A DNA stretch of 64,000 bases from Varroa destructor (taxonomy: Eukaryota; Arthropoda; Arachnida; Mesostigmata; Varroidae), in contig NW_019211457.1 of NCBI RefSeq assembly GCF_002443255.2, forward strand, positions 21,463,497 through 21,527,496. Reading direction: 5' to 3'. Each line of letters opens with the position of its first letter. Positions within the stretch are counted from its first letter, which is position 1. Shown one piece after another: positions 13,571 to 24,559 of this stretch. A program made the position numbers and the translations under genes. The notes under the pieces were generated by a model. It did no database searches, was not told the origin of the DNA, and was given only the letters and a program-made list of their open reading frames with translations.

Positions 13571-15489
13571 CGCAATGTTTACAAGGAACATCTTTCACAT
13601 TGAAATTTTGAAAACAAGAGCGACAGAAACATCTTCGAACCGTTCCTTCCTTTATTACAATACAATTATAAAATATATCAAATTTTTAAAATGCTCTATA
13701 ATTAATCTAATCAAAGCATACCAAAATTTTTTTGTATCAACTGTTGTTTAATCGCCTTTTCATAACACCAACACGGACTCGACATAACTCGTGTTACCTC
13801 AAATACGTGTCGTGAAAGCCATCTAACTAAAAAAACCGTTAATTCTTTTTCGATAATGTTAAATATAAGAAAACACATCGTTTGCAAAATTTTGATTTTC
13901 CCATATCATTTAATAGAAAAATAACATAAACTGATTCTGAATGCACTTACTAAATCAAGCTGGTGCAAACACGGTATCTCCGATGGAAGTCTTCCTGATT
14001 GTATACATTCAAGACTACAGTAGATTAAGCGTTTTTTATTTTAACTAAATATATTCACCAAGTAAAAGTTTGTAGGTGTACAGAAATTTCCTATTACCCT
14101 GTGACAACATCTGAAGATCCTGTTCGACCAAAATTCAAAATGTTATTTCGTCTTTTACTATTATTTTCAATTAGTTTTTAATATTGTAAAATGTTGTTCT
14201 TGGGCAGTATATAATCAGAAAAACGTAAATTACGTTGCAACAAAACGTTAGTCAGAATTTTCTATTCTAAAGACCACTTAGCAGCAGTCTTTGGTAAAGT
14301 AGCACTTTCGCACCGGCGCATAGCAAATAATTTGACGAATCCATTAAATCTGATTTGTTAAAAGGACAAATAAATGAAAAGAGTACGGTGCACCTTCTAA
14401 CTTGCGAATTTTAGACCGGTAGCTTGCGGTTCTAGGAACACGGTTATCCGTTCATCCCGAAACGAAGTATTACTAGATGTACTAGATGGAAACTCATTCC
14501 AAAAAAGAAATACACAAGGCGGAAACAGTGCCTCGTCATCATTATATGAGTGAAGGTAAACTAGCATCCGACCCCTTTAGACGTAATGAATCCCCTTTGA
14601 GTTAATACGCTTCTTCGGTCACACTAAATCGAAGGGTGTGAAGCATTGAAAATAAGTACGCGGCTGCAGGGAAGTCAGGTTTTAGTACACTTTAATAAAA
14701 AAAATTTATTAAAGGAAAAAACATTTCGAACCCCCAGAGTTAATCGACATCATTGAAAAGTACATTTCTGGTAATCCCTTCGTTTCGATTATATTCTTAT
14801 TGGAGAAACCTTATGCCTATTATGTTACGTATTGTTTAGAGGAACTCAGATACACATCACATGTCGTACAAGTCAAACGGATTCTCGCCGATGACAAATA
14901 AGTCATGCTTTTTAGTTTTGTTTGTCAATTTTTTAGTGGTGAAATGTTACTAAATACGTTTTTCATCAATGTAAAAATCAATCGTAGATCATTAGTTCGA
15001 TCGTGTTCACGATCTAGAGGATTTTTTGTGGGTAAAAGCAAATATTCAAGCAATGTTCGTGTTCTACACACATATCGATAGCCAAAGTAACCAAAAAAGC
15101 TTGCTCTAGATAGTGGGCATACTTTACAGCACAGATTTACACTCATTAGATTAGTATTCACAGAGCGTGGTTGAGTGAGGATCCAACAAGTCTTAACATG
15201 AAAATATAGATTCGTTCAGTAATGCTATCAAAAAGGAGTTCGTAGGATTACAACAGGAACATTTCAAACGAGCCTGTGAGCTGATAATATATACAGGGGA
15301 GGTTAAAAATATCTTGAAAGTTAGAGTCTTCATTTCACATCTATTAAAGTAGAAGAAGATACGCAAGTTATTATAATAAAGAAAGCATTTCACTGGGCAA
15401 TCCATTTTTAACTGAGGTATTCTCATGCCATTCCATACCATACTATAATGCTATAGTGGCAGTACATGTATAAACTATAATTCGCATTA
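13571..15489. other. AT-rich stretch, nothing recognised
   Basis: No protein-family match, RNA gene or repeat that I can name. Its right end leads into the G+C-richer island at 15.5 kb. Confidence 0.5.
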
Positions 15490-16280
15490 GTAGTTATTAA
15501 CTATGCATTTTGTTAGCCGTGGGACTCGACCATCGCTATCATGCTGCGTCCACCCAGCATTCATATTCTCCGTTCGGCTGTGCCTTTTGAAACCCGGAAT
15601 GCTGACAATCTTGTGTCGCCGCTCAACAGCAACCGCGCGCTGTTGCTACTATCTTCCAGTAAACCCAGCGTTTTTGCACTACTGTTCACTGTTGAATTGT
15701 GTCCCCAGCCCTTTCCGTTCCGAAAGTCTTAAGACTCCAGATCTGTCGATTTCGTATTGCATATGGCCACCTTCTCTTCGTGCGGTATATGCCTAATCGC
15801 TTTTGTCTGTCAAGCCTTCTTCTGCAGACGCTGATCCTTTTCCATTCAATTGCTTCAGTGCTTCTGACCACGTAGATCACGACCTGATGCTGCCACCTGT
15901 ACCAGCGGTTGTAACGAGAGTAGCCTGCCTCTAGCGGCGATGTAGCCGATCGTTTCAGCATTTGCAGTTTCGTCTCCCGTGACCTATAACTGAACTGTGT
16001 AAACAACTGCACGGTTTGAAAATTTCGCAGTCAAAATTCGCAGAGTGCTCATCGACCGATTAAATTGTTAAGTACGAGGTCAAGTTGAAATCGTTGGATC
16101 GACATCCACATTGTTTCTTACCGCAGCGATGTTGTGGCTCGTTTGTTCGAATCGTGGTCTCCCGAGCCTCATTATCTGCAAGCAAGCAAGTCTTTTCAAA
16201 TTTCTTGGTCAATTGCGCCGGTGTGCTGTGCGTCTTTCGCAGAGTGCCGTCATAATGGGTTTTCTATTTCGTTAGTGAGT
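15490..16280. promoter_or_regulatory. G+C- and CpG-richer island: candidate promoter or 5' exon
   Basis: About 800 bases stand out from the AT-rich surroundings by higher G+C and many CpG dinucleotides (CCGCGCGC, TTCCGTTCCG, GCGGCGATG, CCGATCG). Both strands have moderately long open frames (98 codons plus, 109 minus) with no recognisable protein, as expected of a G+C-rich non-coding segment. On plus, an ATG at 16,255 is followed after 20 bases by a strong GTGAGT donor at 16,275, so a first coding exon starting MGFLFR is possible. On minus, GCG|GTAAGA at about 16,121 could be the donor of a 5' non-coding exon of the tachykinin-related gene. Direction and owner are unresolved. Confidence 0.4.
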
Positions 16281-16417
16281 TCTTACGAAAAATAAGCTCT
16301 ATTCCAAACTGTAGGTTCCTTCGTGATAAACCCCAAACGTCGTTGTGTTCATCGCTTGATCGTTTGCTAGCTTTTGCTTATTTGCAACCTACGGGCGCAA
16401 TTAGCCGAAAGCTTCGT

Positions 16418-16418
<1 letters not shown>

Positions 16419-16458
<40 letters not shown>

Positions 16459-16470
16459 ATATATATATAT
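16419..16470. repeat. (CT)19 microsatellite followed by (AT)n
   Basis: Nineteen CT units (16,419-16,456) run into a short AT tract (16,459-16,470). It creates a spurious Ser-Leu repeat frame on plus. Confidence 0.97.
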
Positions 16471-17720
16471 ACGTTAGTTGGGTAGGTAAACTGGTTTCTC
16501 CAAGCTCTATCCTGTATCCTGCGTACCGGAAAATTGTTTATTTAAACAGGTGCATATATATGTTTCGAGTGGCCTAGTAGTCATTGAAAGCTCATTCGTT
16601 TTTTTTACAACAAAGGGTACGCTTATCTGCTTTAATGAATAGCAGTAGTGAACTACAGTGCTGTTGTTCTGAGCCTGCTATGAGGGCGTGGAAAAAAATA
16701 GTTCGCCGATCAAAGGCTAGGGATTTCATGGGTTCGTTTTTACCAAACTTCGCGTCTCGCCCTAATTATTTATTCATTTTCATCAATACTACACGACACG
16801 CAGTACTTTAATACCATAGCTAGCAGATATCTTTCAAACTTCTAAGGACTAGGGACAAGGATTGCTCAGTATATTGGTTAATCTTTATTTTTAAAATTTG
16901 TGTAGAGCAATTATAATAACGTACATGGTCATGTTTCATTGGGACAAAGCTGAAAAGCACGGGCGCCCAGGTTACCTTTACCGGTGCATCTGGCCGTGAC
17001 CACGAGACACATTGCATCGTGGGCTTCCGACTATGCGAACGAAATCTAATGGTAAAACTTTGTGTCAAACATAGTTGTATTATAACAATTAGTGAGCTTA
17101 GCAAAAAAGAAAAGCATTCAGCTTCGTCTGTCCCAGTCAGAGCAAACTTTACTGCGAGTTCCCGGTGTTCGAAATCTAGTTCTTGAGAGTGGAATCCGCA
17201 GATACAGTGGCATAAAACTAAAATAGATTTTTCATTAATCATCGTGTAGCGTCTATACAGAACCACATAGTAAAAGGTCAAGACGTAGCTAAGGTGCAAG
17301 CTTTGCAGAAAAATACATGAACACACCTCTTACTTCCATCGCGGTTGGTCTACTCTGTCAGGGCCTAAGGTCGACCCGAAGTCTAAATCTCAGTGGATAG
17401 AGGGTGAGCGTCAAGAGTAACAGGTAGTTTATAAGAAAGTTGTCAGATCAGAAGTAGGACTAAGTCAATATGTCGAGGTTCAACACTTTCTCAAACGTTC
17501 TCGATGTATAAGTTGGTGGGCATTTTTCTGGAAGACAAAAAAACACACTTTTTTTTCATAACTTTCCAAATTGATTGAGGTATTCCTTTCCAATTCAGAT
17601 TTTCTGATTAGATAAAGTTTTTTCAAATAACACTTTACACTATTAGTGTAGATCTCAAAAAGTAACTTACTTTATAATTTAATCTGATTACCGAATCTAG
17701 ATCGTTCTAGCCTGCAAAAA
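16471..17720. other. Unassigned stretch before the TATA promoter
   Basis: A 168-codon minus frame at 16,820-17,326 is the only notable feature. It lacks any motif I know and has no clear start context, so I do not call it a gene. Confidence 0.45.
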
Positions 17721-17723
17721 TCG

Positions 17724-17751
17724 TATAAAAGGCAACCCACCAATTCTGTCA
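17724..17751 (+). promoter_or_regulatory. TATA box plus initiator
   Basis: TATAAAAG begins at 17,724, and an initiator-like TCACCA places an A at 17,751, 27 bases downstream. This is the canonical spacing for RNA polymerase II. The first ATG after it is at 17,895, which opens the small ORF described next. Highly expressed and peptide-hormone genes often have such promoters. Confidence 0.45.
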
Positions 17752-17894
17752 CCACTGAAGCAGTTCGTCAGCCTTCTGAGCGCGAGTATAGAGCTGCTGG
17801 TTTGCGGATTTTTCCTGAGAAGACTGCCCAGAGCAGCTAGTACATAAAACCAGCCCACTACTGACCTAAACATTTTTTTTCCTATCCCAAGTCG

Positions 17895-18095
17895 ATGGAA
17901 ACGTCATGCCAACGTTTGGGCGATAGTTTCGACGATTTACGCTTGTTAGTAAACAGAAAGCGTCCGAATGCCGTAAATACGAGATCTCTGGAACTGCGTG
18001 AGATGTGTACTCCTGTTGGATTGAATAGGCTTTTTGACATTTGCAAAAGACAATTCTACAGTGCGCGTAGAATTAACGATGAAAACGAGCTATAA
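17895..18095 (+). CDS. Small ORF with insulin-B-chain-like segment (tentative)
   Basis: This is a 66-codon frame from the first ATG after the TATA promoter, or an exon entered at a pyrimidine-rich acceptor (CATTTTTTTTCCTATCCCAAG) ending at 17,891. Residues 38-50 read CTPVGLNRLFDIC, a Cys-x11-Cys spacing identical to the insulin B chain, with Leu, Phe and Ile at the positions of insulin B15, B16 and B18. QFY and a dibasic RR follow, where an ILP processing site would be; RKR lies upstream at 21-23. Against it: no signal peptide in this frame, Thr instead of the usual Gly after the first Cys, and no A chain (CCxxxC...C) found downstream. It could be one exon of an insulin-like peptide, a pseudogene exon, or chance. 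Confidence 0.28.
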   Translation: METSCQRLGDSFDDLRLLVNRKRPNAVNTRSLELREMCTPVGLNRLFDICKRQFYSARRINDENEL

Positions 18096-18159
18096 GGAAA
18101 ACCCAGTGCGAAATGACACTGTCGCTTGTGTTTTGTGTCCTCTTGTGCGGATGACGTCT

Positions 18160-21100
18160 GATCAGTTGATGGCAGTACAATTATTAAATCATAAGTCACA
18201 CCACCTACCTGGTCAACAGTATAAAATTCTTAGAAAAAAGTTCAGCAAATTAAAGAGCGCCTCTGGTCCGGCAATTTGGTAGGCGTCGACAAATCCAAAC
18301 GACAATGAGCAACTAGATTGCAAGTAGTATTCTATAAGACATTTCAAAAAAACAATGCTTATTATTAGAAAATTAAGGTACTCTAATAGCTGGAAAAGCG
18401 AATGCTTGCGTATATGCTCAAAAAAGTTTAATGTTGTTACGCCCAGTTTCCTAGACAAAGTCAAGCCAAATCTGTTAAGAAACTAAAACGTTTCCTAGTA
18501 AACATTTGGAACCTATCCATGTAACCTTTTACGATAGCTTTGATGAGTGTATGGAGCTTCATAGAGACTAAGTTTTTGAAAGTATCTTAAGGACCTAAAT
18601 GAAAAGAGACTAGACTAGACGACAGTACCCGAATTCCAAAAAGAATAGTCATTCATCTGGGAACAAGTCGTATGACAGCATCGTAGCAAAAAAGGCTGCG
18701 AGAGACAAAGACCTCTACCGAGTTCAGGCACTTGGAAGAACTGTTGCAGTTTCCTTTTGATGAGGAAATCAGCAGCACAAACTTCAATTTTAGAACTTGC
18801 AATATAGAAACAAAAATCAAGCACACAGTACTATTTTGAAAAGAGGGAAAACGCAGAAGAGTTATGAGCAGAACTTGACATCGTCAACAAGATTCACTCT
18901 TAGCAATTTCATCATAGAAAACCTTCAAGCGGACAAGGACTAATAAAAATTACTGCAATGCAATAAAAATGCACTATATAAATTTTATAGCATTGTATTA
19001 TATTTAAAGTATATTTCCCTATCCAGTTTTGTTACCTGTTAATGGCATTCAACACATCGATAAATTAATATTAACGAAATATATATCCGTGCTGCATATT
19101 AAACTGTCACCCGTATCAATGCTTTAGTCACGGACGCGGTAACTGTTTTCTGTCATCTAATGGCTTAATACTTATGTTTAACAACTGCATGCCTGTTAAG
19201 TATAATAGAATTATTATCGTAATGCTTGCTAGTCCACTTGCGACAGAATTTTCCGATGAACTGATCGAAATGTTGAAAGTCGAATAGAAACGAAAGTTTG
19301 AATTTCTAGAAGAAACCCTATATATTATTGGCTCTGACGTTCGAGACACGCTAGACAATATTGCCTAGCCGAACCGAAGAGCCTCTAAACCAAACTCTTG
19401 AGAGAACCCAAGTGTATGATCCCAGTCTTAGTATTACTCATGCTAACCGTCTGAGAAGTTTAAGTGGATGGCGACTTTGTAGTTCAGCAATTTAGGCTGA
19501 GGTCGTCAACGTCACGAAGTTACGCAATCAGAAAGTATGCGGCCCTGACTGAATCCGTAGAGAACACAGCAAAGAGACTATAACTTCTGCGTATTTTGAG
19601 ACGAGCCTGTTCAACGCTAGCTTGGATGAGGGGAAAATTTCATAAGTTTGGAGAGGCTGCATAATACCCGTTATCATAAAAAGTAGGAGAAACTCGAATG
19701 ATCTAATATTTTTCATGAACAAAATTGAAGAAATGCTGCGTCATCAAAACCATCCTTTTACTCCACCTTTGTTGACTTCTAGGCTGCGTTTGATTACGGG
19801 TTAAGAAGCATCCTAACAAAGCTGACACAGTAACGGGTGTTACTCACGGTACTTGGGTTGCTGAAAGACATCCTTCAGAGAAATTCTGTTATAATCGTAG
19901 ATAATGGAAAGGGTCGTCGTCAGGCAACAGGTCTGTGTAAAAGGACAACCAAGGTGTCTTAGTATTTTCAATCCTCATTAGCGATGTGCCCTCACTAGTC
20001 ATACAATAGCAGTCTTTTATGAAGTTTATTGTTAATCTTGTCTCGTAATGTGCAGCAAAAGCGAACTCCGCCCACAAGAAACTGTACTAACACTGCAAAA
20101 CCATGTCAGAGAATGAAGCGTTCAAATATAAAGAAAAGTTATAAATTCCAAGAGAAGAGGCTGGTTTATAAGTGTTGATTTGTTTCATTTGAACGGGGAA
20201 GTCTGAAGATAATTAACTCTTTCACGAACCTCGGGTACCTCGTACCTCAATAACATGTAAAAGCTGTTTCATAACACACATCGAGAAGAGTCAGGAAGGC
20301 AACGGTAACAGTAGTCACTATTGAAAATCTATGAAAGCAGTCGGTGCTTACCGCGATCAAACTGTTTAATTTAAAGATCGCATCGACTGCCACTTATGGT
20401 ATTCAAATCGGCCGAACAATTTAACGATGAAAAATAAAATGAAGAGATTTGAATATGATAAATAGAATTAAACCTGCGTTACTGAAGTTAACACTTGGTT
20501 TTTGCACTTTATTTCGAAGTCACCTTGTGTATCTGCTGGCCGGGATTACGAAGAGACACGGGGATAAAAAAAACACATCGCTAGCGATGACTGATGATGA
20601 TTGGAGATAGCGGGACCAGTAGAAGTAATCGTTACATTATTAGCTAACCAGGATAGCACTATACAGATTTCATCATTTGAAATGAGAAATCCAGGGATAT
20701 AGAAGCTAGGCCAGAAATGCAGTTTTAAATTTTGTAAAATCATGTGCAATGTATATTACTCTGGGCAATGCACCCAAATCAGTACGTCCCTATCTCAAAT
20801 ACCTTGTTTTTCAAAATGAGATCAAAATTTCAACAACGTTATAGTTACGTACATCCGGACATTGGTACCGATTTTATATTTATGTGTTTATACGAATGGT
20901 CAGACTATCCTGAACGGCTATCAACATAAGGTAGTTAAGATAGTCAGATTTTACTAAATGTATATTCATGCATATGTGAAATAGTAATAAAAAGTTATTT
21001 TACAAAAGATTTTTCTATCAGAAATTGAGGTGCGAAACTTACATAAAAATTACAAACAAGGTGGCTAAGGTGAACAATAACCTTTGATGACATCACGAAG

Positions 21101-22000
21101 CGTTTAGTCAATAGTAAAACCAAGAAAATAGCGTAGAATAACAAGCGATATTTTTTATATAGCTAATAGGTTTACGTTAAAAAGCACACGCTATCCGTTT
21201 ATATCTCATTCTAATTATGCTGCCACACCTAGCCTAACGTATCATACGAACTAAATACAGTTACCTCCTTGTAATTATCTTTCGATTCCTAATCCCTCAC
21301 ATTTTTGCAGTTATTTCATCACACCGTTCTAACATGAACAGATCTTATTCGTTTCATGCCATAGATTGATTGCAGACCTGCAGCTTTACAGTTATCCGGC
21401 TACAAGTCAACTCAGGTCCTGCAGCATTAATTCCGTTAACTCGTAACAGCTGTCCTATTACGAGATTCTATTCCTTAGATCTAGTCAATCGATACCCTGC
21501 TTCAGGTACCTCGCAAAAAAAACACTCCTCCAATCCAAAAATATCATTCAAGGGTCGAGAATATCGTTTGTATCTCACCTATGCTGAACAATGCCAACAA
21601 AATCACCATTTCGCGACCAAAAGGCGTAAATGATAAACAACGAAGTATGTCCATTTCGTGGAGCTAGGAAAAACAGACATCTTTTTCATTTACATTTATA
21701 AGAAATTTTCGATGGTTGTTGAACAAATCGTTGAAAATGGCCAACTTCCCTAACTTGCCGCTCTATGGGAGAAAAATACTACCTTTGGAAGAACATATGT
21801 ATCTGAACACAAGTACTTTTTGTTCGTTGTTAATGCTTACATTTTTGTTTACTTACTTCTATATATACCTTTGTATGTTCGTTAAATTCGTTGTGCAATG
21901 AATGAAATTTTATCTTAAATTTAAACAAGAGTCTACTATCATAAAAAGCTTCAGATGAACAGGAACTGCATTTTAAACACCTACTCTATTATGCCTTTTG
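18160..22000. other. AT-rich stretch, nothing recognised
   Basis: Short frames only. A CC...C...C cysteine cluster at about 19,091 was checked as a possible insulin A chain, but the spacing is wrong. No transposon or RNA gene was identified. Confidence 0.5.
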
Positions 22001-22009
22001 CCTAGGTCA

Positions 22010-22490
22010 AACGGCTACCAAAATAGCCGGGTACGGCGAGAGTTTTATAGAAAGAGGATTGCTTAAAACTGCTATAAAAGGTTTAAGGCCAGCATCTTTG
22101 AACCGAAGGGCGTACCCCGCCCCGCTCGACCATCTAGGGTCGCTGAGGACCAATTGAAGACACTTTTGAGAAAAGACAAAAAAATTCTGAATTAGGCGAG
22201 AAAATGGACTGTAGACATATGAATATGGACAGGCACCGTAAACGGGAATTATTAAAACAAAATGAAGAGTTTCAGTGCCTCATGAGCTGAGTGAAAATCA
22301 CAAAGGAACATGAAAGCGGCCTTTCAGCATCTCACTCGAGACTGAGCGACACGCAGCCACCATGGCAGCCGCTGAGGAGATGTGGTTTCTCTACGCCGCT
22401 ACAAAATAAAAAAAAGAATGCAAAACTTCGTGAAATATGTCTAAGATCTTTTTTCCAAAACCCGTCTGCTTAGATTTTGAGCTAACCCGT
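22010..22490 (+). mobile_element. Mariner transposase relic (copy 3), N-terminal half
   Basis: Plus-strand frames match the N-terminal half of a mariner transposase. CYKRFKASIFEPKGVPRPA and RPSRVAEDQLKTLLRKDKKI correspond to the conserved RWFKKFR...LEDEPRSGRPS..VDEDQLKTLLEKDP block. ARKMDCRHM and HRH follow (second helix-turn-helix), then VPHELSENHK after a frameshift and WFLY after another. Several stops (TAA, TAG, TGA) interrupt it. The catalytic half is missing. The sequence differs enough from copies 1 and 2 to suggest another mariner subfamily, but this was not aligned rigorously. Confidence 0.72.
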
Positions 22491-22494
22491 TTGG

Positions 22495-23220
22495 GCTAAC
22501 ATAATACAAGTATCAAGGAACTTGGTTTCCGAGCTAGATTCGCGAGAAACCATTGCCCGTTTTCTGTACATCGCTGCCCTCTCTGACTTATATATATAAT
22601 ATTATATCCCATCTCTAAGACATTTACCGACTACGTCAACGTGAGTTCACTATCATTGCAAGGTTTACTCCCGAACCAACCCCTCGAGCAGATCGTGAGA
22701 TGACCTTGTACGGGCACAATTTAATTACTCACTAAGTACGCTAATGATTGCACGGCCTTTGCACTCTGTATTTCCCGACAGCTTCCTTAAAGGGAAGAGC
22801 TCCTATCTCGCTTACGCTATTTCCTTTTATCCCTTGCATTTGTGCCCTTTTTCATTCATCCTCTTCTACACATCAGTCATTTTCACAATTGTTTCCAACT
22901 GGTCCCGCAACATAAAGATGAATGTCGGGAGCACAATTCGTGCGTACAACTTAAGATCAACCATGCCATTTCCAGAATTACGTTCACGCTTCTGTCTGAG
23001 GCCTCTTCCAAAATTTTTTTTCCATTTTGTTGAATTGGCAGAGTGATTCGCTCTACCACGGTCCTAGCAGTAGGGATTCTTTTTGCATGTTTTGGTTCCA
23101 ATCCCAGTTGCTTGCATCGCGGCAATTTTTCATCGTTACGACGTAATCAGAGCATTCGAAAGTTTTATATCTGATCCCTTTTTAGCATAAACACGGAACG
23201 GAGACTAACTCGATGATCTA
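22495..23220. other. Unassigned, partly pyrimidine-rich stretch
   Basis: Overlapping plus frames at 22,744-23,046 come from C/T-rich sequence and match nothing I know. Confidence 0.45.
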
Positions 23221-23221
23221 A

Positions 23222-23280
23222 TGGGCGCCATCTTGGACTCCGCATGAAGATTCTATTGGCGGCTGCGCAGCCCCTAACCT
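23222..23280. promoter_or_regulatory. Cluster of housekeeping-type promoter motifs
   Basis: A short G+C-rich segment holds GGCGCCATCTTGG (YY1/Pleiohomeotic core GCCATNTT), an inverted CCAAT box (CTATTGGCGG) and GCTGCGCAGC (NRF-1-like TGCGCA). This combination typifies TATA-less housekeeping promoters. No gene could be attached on either side, so function is inference. Confidence 0.3.
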
Positions 23281-23299
23281 GAACCATAGAAAACCACCG

Positions 23300-24530
23300 T
23301 CCAATACTGCGGTTATAGGTTCGTTTACGACGAAATTATTTTTTGCTTATTTCAGTAGCCATAGAGTTCTCGTCCTTATTTGTAATTTCTTGTAGGTTTC
23401 TACCTGACAATTTGTTTCAAAAAGTAGTGTCGACATGCGCTGGTAGACCTGCTGTTCCCTCAAGAATTTCGACGAATACTTGCAAAGCACGGGATCGGGT
23501 GTCTTTTACTTTAACTTTGACGTCACCGTTTCTCACTGTTGGTTCCTGTGGCAGTGACTTTTTACTGCGCTAGGTCAACGCCCTGTTGTACTTTAGTGTT
23601 GCCAAAAAAGTGCCTTTTATTAACGATTCCCTGAGTTATGTACATTACGCTGTGTTTGCTAATGCACCGGTAAGTTTATTGCCTGCAGGCGATATTGTAT
23701 ATGCCCATACACCAATATTTGGTAACACAGAAGCTGTTTCCAGTACTATAGAGCAAGCGATAGTTTTACTGCTGTTTTAGTTACGCATTTAATAGAGAAA
23801 TACGTATTTGTATAACGCTTTCACTTCTAAATATTCAGTTTTTGGATGTTACATCGCTTCGGATATTTTATTTATGGACGTTTTATTTCGATTAATCTAC
23901 GTGAAGGGCTTATTTGTTGTATACCAAGATTACTAAAATTTATTAGGTGCTTAATTGGTTAGTAATCACGAGTTCTTATTTGATTAGCGTGCCGTATCCG
24001 TAAATATTGGGCAGATCCTACTCTGAAACAGAGTGACCGAAGTTTTTCAAATACTGTGTCAAAGTTTCAAGTCGGCTTGGTTGGTCTGTGATTCTTTGTG
24101 TATATAAAATTTCTGTTTTTATAGTAACGATATCGAGTCTCATTTTTTAATTCCCCCTTTATCGTGAAATCTTCTTCTTGTATGTATGGGTTCATCATAA
24201 AGTAAAAGGTTTGATGCGTAGCTTATGTCCGAATACACAAACTTAATGAGCATGGTATGTTGCAGCAAAGCACTAGTAATGAAAAGTTTCCTACCCCTCT
24301 TAGGTTTTGCCAATGCCCGTGTCAGGGTGTTGGCAAACCGTTTTGTTCATTTGTTCCATTGTGGATAAAAGGGATTGACTGAAAACATTTGACTCAACAT
24401 TCACCACAAAATATCTTGAATGCCCTCGCAGTAAATTATGATCTTCTGGTTAGAGAAACATTCATCCAAACATTTCAGTTGTACGAACTGTCGTTGAGTT
24501 TATCTCTAGAATTTCTGGCCATTTCATGCA
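23300..24530. other. Unassigned stretch with exon-like segments
   Basis: A minus frame between about 23,566 and 23,411 is open for 52 codons with protein-like composition (for example NGDVKVKVKDTRSRALQVFV); see findings. The plus strand has a strong acceptor near 23,355. No gene model could be built. Confidence 0.35.
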
Positions 24531-24534
24531 TGCA

Positions 24535-24545
24535 CCCCCCCCCCC
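24535..24545. repeat. Poly-C run (11 bases)
   Basis: Eleven consecutive C bases, unusual in this AT-rich sequence; a likely site of length error. Confidence 0.9.
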
Positions 24546-24559
24546 TCCAGCAACAAAGT

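Noticed and set aside
16374..16577. Frame with Ser-Leu and Tyr-Ile repeats
   Set aside because: It is a translation of the CT and AT microsatellites, not a gene.
16820..17326. 168-codon minus-strand frame
   Set aside because: No family resemblance and the first Met is not in a convincing context; kept only as a note.
19091..19130. CC...C...C cluster as an insulin A chain for the ORF at 17.9 kb
   Set aside because: The spacing after the third Cys is four rather than eight residues, and no acceptor or in-phase junction was seen.
23586..23780. 64-codon plus frame with an internal GTAAGT
   Set aside because: It overlaps the protein-like minus-strand fragment, is unrecognised, and the donor has no partner.
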